Shown here piece by piece: positions 34,735 to 46,138 of a stretch of 64,000 nt of DNA. The DNA is taken from contig CM068719.1 of NCBI GenBank assembly GCA_035079005.1, positions 7,706,061 to 7,770,060 of the forward strand, given 5' to 3'. The translations under genes were made by a program, and so were the position numbers. This stretch comes from Fraxinus americana (Eukaryota > Streptophyta > Magnoliopsida > Lamiales > Oleaceae). Under the pieces are notes generated by a model, which saw only the letters and a list, made by a program, of their open reading frames with translations, had not been told where the DNA came from and ran no database searches. The first letter of the stretch is position 1. Each line of letters starts with the position of its first letter.

Positions 34735-36275
34735 CTAAGAAAACTGTCCAAATGAGGCAGGAAGCATTTGGAAATGTTTGCTGTATACTTCTGCAGATTG
34801 TAATGATTGTTGCAGCTCATTTGAATGCCAATCAGCAGCACTTGCTGAATATTCTGTAGCAAAATGTGTTTGATTCTGAATAGAATTGTTCAGTAAAAAT
34901 GGAGTTTGAATATGCTCGTTCCACTTAATATCTTGTGGAATTTCTGATTCTGATACATGAATATGACTTTCTAATTTCTCTGATTTTCCCCATGGGAAAA
35001 CATTATTTTCAAAGAAATCCATATTCTGAAACTTGTTTACACCAAAAGGGCTTATGGAACTATCAGATGGCTGATTCACAGTAGGCTTTATAAGCATTGA
35101 TGGAGCAAGAATCGAGGGGAGAACTGAAGGCGGCCTTGGAGTGATCTCGTAGTTAGTACAGGGTGGAGGCGACGGGTTCCTAACCATTGCAGAAGTGGTG
35201 GAATTTGGAGTGAAGTACAAATTTGTTGTGTTGGGACCATAATTTATGTGCTGGAAAGACAGAAGCCCTGACAAATCAGAATTCTTACAGCTTGTGGTGG
35301 AGGTTTCATGGTTGGCAACGAACCTATTAAGGAAAAATTCATGGTCCATTCCAACAGAAGATGGATTTCCTTTTTGAGCTGCGGCAATTCCTATGTTATT
35401 ACAGTTCTTGGATTCCGCAAAAGTCAGATCACTGGACCCGTCTGATGTTTTCTGATCATGATTATTATTCTTGATGCTGCTTGCAGATGGTTTTTCTTCA
35501 TAGTATTCAACTTCAGAAAATGGTTTGTGTGTATTAGGGTCAATCCCTTTTTGCCTCAATTTTTTCTTGATGGAAGAATTCCAAAGATTCTTTATCTCAT
35601 TATCTGTTCTTCCAGGCAATTGAGCAGCAATCTGAGACCATCTGATGGTAGAAAAACAACACCCTCACGATCACTAAAAACGACATATTTGATACACAGT
35701 ATGGAATAGGACTAGAAAGTATACTGGACACGATAATGTCCAGTACACCTGAGGGAACATGTCAGTCTTGGATTGCAAAAATGGTGCTGGAAAGTACAAT
35801 TAAATTACCTGTTGCCAAGAACTGCATGCAGATCAATTATCAAATTTTCTTCCTGTTGTGAGAATCTCCCTCTTTTCAAATCAGGCCTCAAGTAATTGAT
35901 CCACCTTAATCTGCAGCTCTTTCCACATCTTTGAAGACCTTTATCAATTATCATAAAATATGTTAAAATTTAACAGATGGGTTTTTTCTCTCATTTTTAG
36001 AAAAATCGAACCGCAGTTCTTTTTGTATCACCAATAAACTTAAAATGGATTCTTCCTAGTGCCTGGTTTAAAAATTCAAGTACTAAACTCTGAAAGCAGG
36101 ATACTACACATTAGCTGAAATGACTAGGGAATATAAAGTTACCGGCTAGTTTCGGAACTGAGCTCCAGCAGCCATGTCCATATTTTGTTATGTGGTGTAT
36201 AAGTTTCTCATCTTCCTCCGGAGACCAAAGTCCTTTTCTTAACTTCTGCTTATAACAGCAAGAATGCCTCCCCAT
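34735..36275 (-). CDS. R2R3-MYB transcription factor, MYB61/MYB50/MYB86 group
   Basis: This is a nuclear DNA-binding regulator with three exons: 36143-36275 (133 bp), 35809-35938 (130 bp) and 34735-35641 (907 bp). Introns are GT-AG and split codons for Gly45 and Arg88, the standard R2R3-MYB positions. The protein is 389 residues. R2 and R3 (about 12-115) keep the structural aromatics Trp17, Trp37, Trp57, Phe70, Trp89 and Trp108. The start MGRHSCCYKQKLRKGLWSPE and the segment GIDPNTHKP are characteristic of the MYB61/50/86 group. The long tail is Ser/Asn-rich and probably activating. The ATG at 36273-36275 is chosen because it begins the conserved MGRHSCC; an upstream in-frame ATG would add 14 unconserved residues. 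In Arabidopsis MYB61 acts in secondary wall formation, seed mucilage and stomatal control; a similar role here is inference. No lesion is visible. Confidence 0.93.
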
Positions 36276-36373
36276 TTGCAGTACAATGCAGACAATTGCA
36301 AAAGTAGAAGGGTTCACAAAATTCTTAGTATAAATACTAGCCCAACTGCCAGCAGAAAAAAAGAGAGAATTCT

Positions 36374-36399
<26 letters not shown>
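36374..36399. repeat. (AG)n microsatellite in the MYB 5' leader
   Basis: A run of about 13 AG units lies about 100 bp upstream of the MYB start codon. On the gene's strand it reads (CT)n, a common feature of plant 5' leaders and promoters. It lies between the TATA-like box and the ATG. Confidence 0.75.
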
Positions 36400-36404
<5 letters not shown>

Positions 36405-36432
36405 GAAAATGAGATGGAAATGGGGAATCAAA

Positions 36433-36445
36433 TTAATATATAGAG
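36433..36445 (-). promoter_or_regulatory. TATA-like box of the MYB gene
   Basis: On the minus strand this reads CTCTATATATTAA, about 160 bp upstream of the MYB start codon. Transcription starting about 30 bp downstream would give a leader of about 130 bases containing the CT repeat. The assignment is by position and sequence only. Confidence 0.5.
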
Positions 36446-36794
36446 GAGCTTTAAAAATAAGGTCATATTCAAACCTCAGGAACTCATTCCATTTGTTTTA
36501 ATAAATTAAACAAATTTTAAGGGATTATAATTTTATGAAAAATATTTACTATCCTATATATATGTCTTATCAAAAGGGTTGAGAAAATCTTCTTTTTATC
36601 GTTCAAAATCCCTTCTCAAGTTGTACAAACTTTTTTCACAGTCTACGGGGTTTATAACTTCTCCTCTTACTATAGCACGTTTGCCTAGCCAACGCTTAAA
36701 TCCTGTTCTATCCAAACTTTGCTGGCTTGCTTGATGACCTAAGCTCTAATGGTACGAAGAATAAAAAGTTGAAGATAGCTCATTTTTTTTTATC

Positions 36795-36796
<2 letters not shown>

Positions 36797-36848
<52 letters not shown>
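36797..36848. repeat. (AAT)n microsatellite
   Basis: About 17 uninterrupted trinucleotide units lie upstream of the MYB promoter. The tract is simple repeat DNA, likely variable in length between individuals. Confidence 0.9.
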
Positions 36849-36851
<3 letters not shown>

Positions 36852-37463
36852 ATTGACAGAACTTTGTGGGGTATAATAAAAAGATATTTCTTTATTTTGA
36901 CGAAATCAGTCCACACATTATAATCAAGTTCTAAATGAGATTAAGATATTTTGAGTTTGTATTAAACTTCGTGACACACCTTATATGTAGGAAATTATGC
37001 CAATAAGATTCCCCACAAAAATAGGTAAAATATTTGTAAATGGTCAGATGTTTTAACTATAAGAATTTCCCATGATTAGTTATGTCGAGCAATTAATTAG
37101 TGATTAATTAAATAGATTTAGAGTTACTCATCCTCTTGTCCTTGTATAGAAAGCAAAATACTCCATTCTTCAGTAAGCTTTATGCCAGCTGGTTTTGTAG
37201 TTTTTCTGCTTCTCTTGATGTGAAATATCATCTCAAATTTATTTGAAGAACTATGTTACAATATTTTCTTTAGACCACCAAAGTTCTTTGTCATTCATAT
37301 TCTTTCATTTTTCTACTTAGATGTTGTATTATATATACATGATAATTATTGACAAATTCCATTATATAATCTCTCCTGTATTTTATTTAATTCTATCAAT
37401 TTGACATACCAAACGTGCATTTTAAATATCATTTAGACTCAATAGTTTTACCTTCATTAGGGG

Positions 37464-37836
37464 CAGTGGCGGACGCAGACATTTTGAATTAGGGAGCAGA
37501 ATCAAATCCTGTACATATTAAATAATTCGTTCTTAATTTTTGAATGATTCATACTTGACTTGAAAAAACACAAATTTACATCTAGAAAACATTCACTCAT
37601 TAATATTTTACTCATCATTTTCATTCATTTGATTTCGAAAAGTCCTTTTATTAATATTTTGCTCATCACAAGAAAATGCATATTTACATTTAAAGAATTT
37701 ATAGTGTATTTGATATAAATAATCAATTAAAATAATCAATTCAAGTAATTGAAAGGAAAAACAAATAATCAACATATATAATCTCCAAATGTTGGGCGTC
37801 ACATGACCTCCCAGGATCCTCTCTGTGTCCGCCTTA
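37464..37836. mobile_element. Non-autonomous hAT element
   Basis: A 373-bp element is flanked by a perfect 8-bp target duplication ATTAGGGG (37456-37463 and 37837-37844). The ends are CAGTGGCGGACGCAGA and the complement of TCTGTGTCCGCCTTA. The interior is AT-rich and non-coding. Its right end lies inside the local tandem duplication that follows. Confidence 0.75.
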
Positions 37837-38190
37837 ATTAGGGGTGGAATATTTTTCTCTGAATCACATAAATTGAAGAAAGCTAGTTGATTATGTTCGA
37901 TTCTAGTTAGTATTTAACTCATAAATGTGTACTACAGTTACAATTTACAATTTCTTTCTAAAGCAGTACAAGAAAGATTCATAAAATCTCCAAATGTTGG
38001 GGGTCACATGAACTCCCAGGACCCTCTTTGTGTCCGCCTTGATTAGGGGTGGAATATTTTTCTCTGAATCACACAAATCGAAGAAAGCTAGTTGATTGTG
38101 TTCGATTCTAGTTAGTATTTAACTCATAAATGTGTACAACGGTTACAATTTACAATTTCTTTATGAAGCAATACAAGAAAGATTCATCTC
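37781..38190. repeat. Tandem duplication, period about 205 bp
   Basis: Two close copies start at 37781 and 37986 (ATCTCCAAATGTTGGG) and end with ACAAGAAAGATTCAT. The unit combines the right end of the hAT element with about 150 bp of its flank, including GTGTCCGCCTT, TTAGGGGTGGAATATTTTTC and AGCTAGTTGATT. The duplication therefore came after the hAT insertion. Confidence 0.8.
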
Positions 38191-39657
38191 TTTACTAACC
38201 AGTATGGTTTAGCTTTATGTTTTCGTCACAAGAAGAAAAACTCGAAGCATGCCCACATTTGTTTTAAACTAACTTTTATCTTGTATTTTACTCTTTTGCA
38301 ATTTATATGCCTACATTCTACCAACTACCCAATCTTTTGATATAATAGAGTAGTCAAATGAAATAAATAAATAAAATAATAAATAAACTTCTCCATTATC
38401 CATGATTGATACCTAGATTCATTTATTGTTCTCTATCATTGTTCCAAGAAAATAAACAATTCCATCCTGTCCATGATTATAAGCGAGTTTGAACAAAAAT
38501 GATTGAAGTAAATTTACTAATAAAAACCCAGCCGACAATACAATAATGCACTTGTCCTCTTTTACATTCAGAAACACATATTTACAAATCGAATACTGGC
38601 AAAAAAAAACTTCAAATTTATTAGCCTTTTTAATTAATTGGTTCTCAAGAAAATATAAAATTCCTAAATAAGAATCTTTTGTTACCGTTTATGACTAGTT
38701 TAGAATCTTTAGATAGAAAGAAACAAAACAATTTACGAATTTTTAATTGTATTTTATCTGCATATTAGTGCTTGTCATGTAGTGACTCAATCAACCTAAA
38801 TGGTTTAAATTTAATACTTTAAGATTTAATTTGAGAGGAAAAAAAAAAGAGAGAAAGAAATTCGTGTTTCAACGACTTAATAAATATGCTACTTCAATTT
38901 TCACATCGTTAAATAGCAATTCAAAGCTTTGAATAAATTCCGACATGGCAATACACTTGAACTCTTGTAAGAAAAATCGATGAATGCGGATCAATTATTT
39001 ACCATGAAAGATCGTATGTAAACGGGTAAAGTTTACACACAATAATTGTAATTTTTTTTTTTTACTATGAAAGATCATATGTAAAAGCATGGGTAAATTC
39101 ACTCTAATTTAATTTGGTAATTGCACTTTTTTTATTCAATCGGACAACTACACTTTAATATGATTTCAATTACGTAACTATACTTCTAATTTAATTTCAC
39201 TCTGATTATTACACTTTAATTTGATTTCATTTAAGGTAGTTTCGTTTAGTTTTACTTGTGAAAATTGATGATGTAATACTCAATAAAATATGATCATCAC
39301 ATATTAGCGTTAGTTGCTATTGTAAAATAAGTATAACTTTATTGAAATAAGCAACAAGCATTTTTTTGACTATTATGTCATCGATTTTCTATAAGAAGTA
39401 ACCCAATTGAAACCAAACTAAAGCATATTACGTGATTGAATAAAGTTGAAGTACAATTACCCGATGAAGCTAGAGTGAAAGTATAATTATATTGAATGGA
39501 ATTAACCCGTCAAAAAATTATAAATTTTCAATGAAAAAGTAAAATAAAATAGAGGAAAAATATTGAAATAAATAAATAAATTAATTAATAAGTCTACATT
39601 CAAATTTCTCAATTACCAATATATATTTACGTGAAAGAAACATTTTCCTAACTTTAA
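38191..39657. other. AT-rich intergenic stretch
   Basis: No gene or element with clear ends is recognised. Short similar phrases recur around 39100-39230 and 39400-39480 (ACTTTAATTTGATTTCA-like), suggesting a decayed repeat, but no boundaries could be set. Confidence 0.4.
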
Positions 39658-40227
39658 GGCCATGTTTGATAACTAAGATTTTCCTTGGAAGTTGGTAATT
39701 TTTTTCCATTTTCCACCTTTTGCACCGTTTGATAGAAAAAATTTTACCCGGAAAATGTTTTCCACCCCCACCCTTCACGCGCCCATTTTCCCACTTTTCA
39801 AGGAATTGATTTTCTTGTTGTTTTGGTGGTTTTTGTGTTTTCCAACTTTTTTTTTTTTTTTTTGTCAATTGGAAATTTGTTTTTATCAACAATGGTAAAT
39901 TTTTTTTCCCTTTAATGGACAATTTTTATGCAAAAAAGACAAACGAATGGTATTCCGTATGGTAATTTTTAAAAAAAAAAATTTTTTTTTGGGTAATTGG
40001 AACAAATTCTAGACCTAATGGTAGAATAAATTATCACTTTAATGGACAATTTTCATAAAAAAAATAAAATCAAATGGACACCAAACTTTAAACATTTTTT
40101 AGGTGAAAACTTATATTAATCAAACACAATTAATTACAATTCCCAATAAAACAATTTTTAGGCAATTCAATTTCCTATAATTCATTTTCTTTCCACCTAT
40201 ATTCCACATTGGCAATCAAACAGACCC
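39658..40227. mobile_element. Tourist-like element, 570 bp
   Basis: It is flanked by TAA (39655-39657 and 40228-40230). The terminal inverted repeats are GGCCATGTTTGAT and the complement of GCAATCAAACAGACCC. Subterminal inverted sequence (GGAAAATGTTTTCC, AATTCATTTTCTTTCCACC) is shared with the elements at 26331-27696 and 58925-59703. It is non-coding, with long T and A runs. Confidence 0.7.
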
Positions 40228-40230
40228 TAA

Positions 40231-42854
40231 CAAGTATGGGCTTGTGATCTTTCGGCTTGTGAAATTACGAATGATCCTGGAAAATAGGCCCCACGGGAAG
40301 ATACATATAATCTCCATCCATCATCATGTAGTCATAGTCAACCATAGATACATATATTCTTATTCCGTTTGTTCTTTATTGCTTGACAAGTTCTATAGCA
40401 TTCCTTGCTTGGTTGTAGTTCCCAATTTAATTCAACTACCAAACGAACTTTCTTAGGTATTCTTTTTCTTTTTTGGTTCGCAAGATGATGGGTGCGAGGG
40501 GATGGGGAAGGACTCGGGGATGTCAGAATGTGTCACAAGCACACCGATAGTTCAAAAGACTAGTTCATGCATACACAATTATGTTACTCTTTTGGCTTGT
40601 TAAATGTCAATATGTATATAATTAAATTTTTAAAAAAATTAGACATTCCCCTTGGCAATTGAAGTTTATCTAATGTTTTGATTGGTATATCCGGTCTTGG
40701 TCGATTGCATTAGGATAGCTATGGTAGGTCAAAATATTGTCTAAAAGTAGTTACTAAAAATTGGATTGTCATTGATCTTTTAATAAATGAAACCATAGAC
40801 GAATAAAGTGATGAAAAAATACCCAAAAACCGAGAAGTTGCTTTACCAAGACAACATTGAGGTTTCCGCCTTGCCTGTTTCGGGTTTTCAAATAGCTTGA
40901 TGTCAAAATCTTTGTATTCAACTCCTATAGAGGGGTGACTTTTAATATTGAGTTATCATTGCCGATGAATTGGAAATGATATCTTGAGATGAATATAAAG
41001 CTAAATAAGCAGACACAAAAAGAGTAAAAAAAATGTCATTTGTTGAGGGAAGATTTACAATCTTTGACATATTGCTCATTAGATTAGGGGAATGGACCCT
41101 CTCCTCGAGAAAAAGTGAAGCTCAAGATACACAATAAGCGTGTTATTACGTTCTTATTTAGATTTCTACTCATGTTAGTGTATATTGTATTTGTAGGTTG
41201 AACCTCAAATTTGACGATGATTCATGCAAAATGAAGAAAGTTCGGACATAAAAGGATCAAAAGATACAAAACGAGGAACCTACTTACGGATGTGAGGAAA
41301 TTATTACACAAATTTTGATACAAATATCTGCACAGAAAAAATGATATATATAATATATTTGAATATGGAGTTCAACTCAGATACGGATTGCAATTCGGAG
41401 TTATGTATCCAAAATTATGTACCTTTAAGTTTAGGGACCAAAATTGTCAATTTCAGATGAATAGGAACAGAACTGCAATTCTAGAAAAGTTGGGGACAAA
41501 ATACTTTTTAAAAATACACTATCCAAAAAATCAACATTCAAAACTCTATTTTCTCAAAATAATGATCATCAAACAGGGGCTAAGCATACTGTGACCGCAC
41601 GTGTTTTAGGCTGAACGAGACACCAATTTTTATTTTCAAATCTGATTGCATTTTGGATATTTCAAGGACATTACTTTTAAAGCAACTTAAGTAAGAGTTA
41701 TATTAAAGAGAAATCCAATCAAATAAATGGGGGGATTCCATACATGACAATAGAAAATCATAGAAGAGGGATTCCATATACTTATTATACATAAAATTCT
41801 TGGGAGCAAAACTATAAGAAATTCATCGGAACTTGGATGATTTTTTTTTAAAGAGGAAGAAGGGATCATCTATTTATCGTTGAAGAGGTTCAAGATTAAT
41901 GATTTTACCCATCTTTACTTATACATTATTCAGATTATGTGTTCAATTTTTATGTTTTATTTTTATAATTAAAATATGATAGGTTAAACACTTTATGGTT
42001 AGGATTGATTAGATTAACAATGATGAATTTGGGATCATAGTACCTTTGTGTTTTGATTAATTTCAAGACTTTATTTGCTTATTCTAATAATTAGATATAA
42101 TTAAGAATGAATTCAAACAATTAATTTCGTGTTCCATAATTTGATCTAGTAGTTAATTAAAATTTATAAGTAGATATCAATTATCATGATTCATCACTCT
42201 ACTCATCATTATATTTGCTTGTTTACATTCTATTTACTTGCAAGATTAAATCGACAACAAGGTCTAATCCACCACGCTCATGACTAGGACATAAGCTGAT
42301 GCATACATTTTAGTACTTTTCAATTCCACATTTCAAATAAGTGAAAGAAATCGAAGAATATTCCTCAAAATAAGTTGGAAATAATCCAATTAACAAAAAA
42401 AAAAAAAGAAAAAAAACTAGGGTTAGTGGAGTATTTTGTGCATTTCTATAAGAAGATTGATTAAATCCTGGTTATGACAATCGAAATAAAAAGGGCACAG
42501 TCTTCTTCACCTCATCAATCATTCTCCATTAATAAATCGTCTTCTAGGTTGGTGAGAGGTGATTGATCACGATTGTTATGATCGCAATAGGTTTAATCCT
42601 CTTTTCACCCTGAGACGACAAATGTATTAGCATCAAAATATAACAAAAAAAAAAAATAAAAAATGAAAGATTTAATCTGTATATCTAATTTTTAATAATA
42701 ATTATATAATATCAAGTTTATGTCGTGAAATTGTCACTAATTTTTACTGAATGGGATGCTTTAAAACATTAAATATATAATTAATTCACTCCAAATTATA
42801 TAAAGAAATAAGAGTAAATGTATTTTGATAATTTTTATGTCAAATTTCTATCAG
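40231..42854. other. AT-rich intergenic stretch before the LINE
   Basis: No gene is recognised; short open frames have no motif. Poly(A)-like runs occur near 42397-42416 and 42644-42658. The exact 5' limit of the LINE that follows is not visible, so the last bases here could belong to it. Confidence 0.4.
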
Positions 42855-45800
42855 ATTCAATGCTTAGTAAAAACATAGGAATGCTAGATTCAATAAAATG
42901 GCTTCAAGAGGGTGATGGTAACACCAAATTTTTCCATGCAGCGGTTAAAACCAAAAAAAAAAAAAAAAGAGCCAAATGATCAACCACATGGTTCTGGAAA
43001 ACGATATGGAGCTGAAATCGGTTGAAGATGTTCACGAAGGTGCTGTCCAGTTTTTTAAGGATCTTTTTATAGTATCACCTATCTCTATGGGTGATCATGA
43101 CCTTGATCTTTTGACACCAGTCATTACAGATGAGGAAAATTTGGCACTTTGTAAGCCGCCAATAATGGAAGAGGTAAAAAATGCTCTTTGATCTATCCCT
43201 AATGATAGCAGCCCTGGTCCAGATGGATTTAGTGCAAGTTTCTTTATTACTGCTTGGAGCATTATTCAGAAGGATCTCCTTGCAGTGGTTATTGAATTTT
43301 TTGAAGTTGGGTGCTACTAATATTGCTTTGATTCCTAAGGTGGAATGCCCTAATAGATTTGATAAATTCAGACCTAGTAGCCTATGCTCGGTGGTGTACA
43401 AAGTGATATCCAAAATCATGGTGGCTAGACTGGCCCATTTGCTTGAAAAGATTATTTCTTGAGAACAATCTGCTTTTATTCAAGGACGGAGTATATTTGA
43501 TAATATTTCTATTGCTCAGGAGTTAGTGTATAAAATTCATAAAAAGGCGAGGGGTGGAAACATTGTAATTAAGATTGATATGGCCAAGGCATATGATAGA
43601 GTGAATTGGCGATTCCTCCTCGCAAGTGTGAGGAATCTGGGATTCTCAGACCAATGGAGTAATCTTTTTCAACTGCATTTCTTCTCCATACTACTCTATC
43701 ATGCTTAATGGTAAAACGACGGGTTTCTTTAAACCATCTAGAGGGTTACGCCAAGGAAATCCACGTCGCCGTACTTGTTTATATTGACGCAGGAGATTTT
43801 TTCAAGAATGATCAATCAAGCCTTTGAAAGAAATCAAATTCACCCTTTTTACTCTGGAGGTATGGTGGTTAGTCATTTATTTTATGCTGATGATTTACTT
43901 CTCTTTGCCAATGGAAAAAAAGAAATCAATTGGAAACATTCTGGAGCTAATTAAAAAGTATGAAGCTATGTCTGGTCAGAAAGTGAGCCCAATGAAATCA
44001 TCCATATTTTTTTCCAAGTACATCTCTATTGCACGTAAAAGGAACTTATTGAATTTGTTGGGTTTTAAGGAAGGGGTGTGGCCTTGTAGTTATCCGGGAG
44101 TTCCCCTCTACACGGGAAGATTAAAGATACATATGGTTGAACCTATGTTGTTAAAATTCAAAAGAAAATGACTGGATGGAAGGGTCGCCTATTGTCTTTC
44201 GGGGGGAAAATTACTTTAATCAAATATGTCTTATGTAGTATGCCGATCCATATGCTTTTGGTTTTGAATTTGCCTAAGGGAGTCCATAAAGAGCAGAATC
44301 ACATTTTGGCGTCATTTCTTTGGAATACAACTGATGGCTCTAAGAGACGTAAATGGGTGTTATGGAGAAAAATCTGTTATCCCGTGGAGAAAGGTGGTTT
44401 GGGTATATGGGATTTTAACGAAGTACAACAAGCTTTATTTATGAGATTCACTTGGAAGCTGATGGTTGGGGAGGTCCTTTTGGGCTAATTTTTTTGGATC
44501 TATTTATGTGAAAAATACTCCAGTTGCACTGGCGAAAACAAATCGTCACACTCACGCTTCTGGAAAGGTATTGTCTGGGCATTGCCTATTGTTTTGAAAA
44601 ATTCTTTTTGCCATGTTAGAGATGGATCAGCTTCTTTCGGTATGATAATTAGATTGTCTCTCACAGTTTGGCCAAAGCATGTTATGAAATTGTTGATCCA
44701 CAGTTATAGATCAAGGATCTACTCACAATACATGGACAGTGGAATGGTAGTCGACTTAGAGAACTAGTGGGGGAAAATCAAGCTCACGCTAACGAGTGTG
44801 TGCATATAAAATCAGGTGGGGAACGTGATTGCCGTGTTTGGAGGCCCATCAAGGATGGTATTTTCTTGACCAAGTCTGCATGGGAATTGGTTCGGCAAAA
44901 GGGTGTGGTCTGTAATTGGAAATAGTGGTTGTGGTATAATAAAATCCCTAAAAGAATATCCTTTGTGTCATGGAGGGCTAAATCAAATTGCTTACCAACT
45001 GATGATGTGGTACAAGCTATTGGAATCCCTTTGATGTCCAAATGCATCTGTTGTTAGAATCCTGCGATTGAATCTTTGGATCATGTGTTGTACAATGGGA
45101 AGCTGGCCAAAAAAGTATGGTCATATTTTGCTGTCTATTTGAATTTATCCCTACCTTTTGTATCATCTTGGAGAGGGCTAATGAACTTATGGTGGAGACA
45201 GGCTTTTCGCTCTTCACAGGTGGGCATTCTTAGGGGTATTACTCCACTTAAAATTACATGGGCACTTTGGAAATTCAGATGTGAGACTAGGATGGAAGGC
45301 GGCCCTCTCATTTGGTAGAAGATCATATGGACGGTAAAATAATATTTCTCCCAGATGACTTGCATGTTTACCAACGCCAGGAAAATTTTTGATAGGGACG
45401 TCCAGAGCTTGGGTCTCTTAACTATCCTATAATCGATGTGAAGTTACCAAAAGTGCAATGGGTAAGCTGGAAGAAGCCACTGGGACAACAGTTTAAATTA
45501 AATGTTGATGGAGCATCCAAAGGCAATCCGGGATTAGCCGGCGGCGGAGGAGTCTTACGGGACTGTAAAGGGAAATTTTGGGCTAGTTTCTCTCATCACT
45601 ACGAGACTTGCACTAATATGGTGGCTGAAACTCGTGCTCTTCTGGATGGTTTGTATATGTGTAGGGACCTCAGAATCAATAATATTATTGTGGAAACGGA
45701 CTCACAGGTGCTGATACAGTGGGTGAGGAATGGCTCTTGTTCTTTATGGTGGCTTTGGGAATATTGGGATGGAATTATGGAATTGATTGGTTTTATTAAT

Positions 45801-46079
45801 GCCCGAGTTCAACATGTGTATTGAGAGGCCAATATGGTGGCTGATTTTTTGGCAAAAAAGGAGAGTGATGGTACTTCTACTAATATGTTTTTTTTGGCAA
45901 TAAGATTCCAACTGTTCTCAAAGGAATTTTGCGAATAGATTGTTTGGAAATACCTTATCTTAGAAGTTGAGTTTTAAAACTCAAAATTGTCGTAGTGTAA
46001 CCACAGCATTCCTCCGCCACAAGTGATGTTGTATTAATAAAATCTTGGAGATTCCGCCCTCCTTCTAAAAAAAAAAAAT
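42855..46079 (+). mobile_element. 5'-truncated LINE (L1-type) with RNase H domain and poly(A) tail
   Basis: A plus-strand non-LTR element lacks the 5' ORF and endonuclease and ends in a poly(A) run at about 46066-46079. Coding relics run from WLQEGDGNTKFFHA near 42900 to the RNase H end near 45860. The short 3' region then leads to the tail. The 5' edge is approximate and no target duplication was found. The sequence is non-functional but keeps the full RT to RNase H order. Confidence 0.85.
42870..45865 (+). pseudogene. LINE reverse transcriptase and RNase H remains
   Basis: In order on the plus strand: the pre-RT segment DSIKWLQEGDGNTKFFHA (42890-42945); RT block SPGPDGFSASFF (about 43210); IALIPKVECP (about 43322); SAFIQGRSIFDNI (about 43470); motif A IKIDMAKAYDRVNW (about 43570); motif B GLRQGNP, altered from GLRQGDP (about 43745); motif C FYADDLLLF at 43881-43907, intact; the thumb region with GWKGRLLSFGGKITLIK (about 44172); a zinc-binding RVT segment (about 44930-45110); and RNase H (about 45490-45860) starting LNVDGASKGNPGLAGGGG, with MVAETRALLDGL, VETDS and ANMVADFLAKK. 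RNase H acidic residues are present. Several frameshifts and stops (for example near 43190, 43460, 43708, 44165 and 44490) make it a pseudogene. Plant L1 lineages with a C-terminal RNase H are known. Confidence 0.85.
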
Positions 46080-46138
46080 AATAATAAAAATTTAATTTCA
46101 ATATATAAATTATCGGTGATATTTAAAGATAAGACAAT

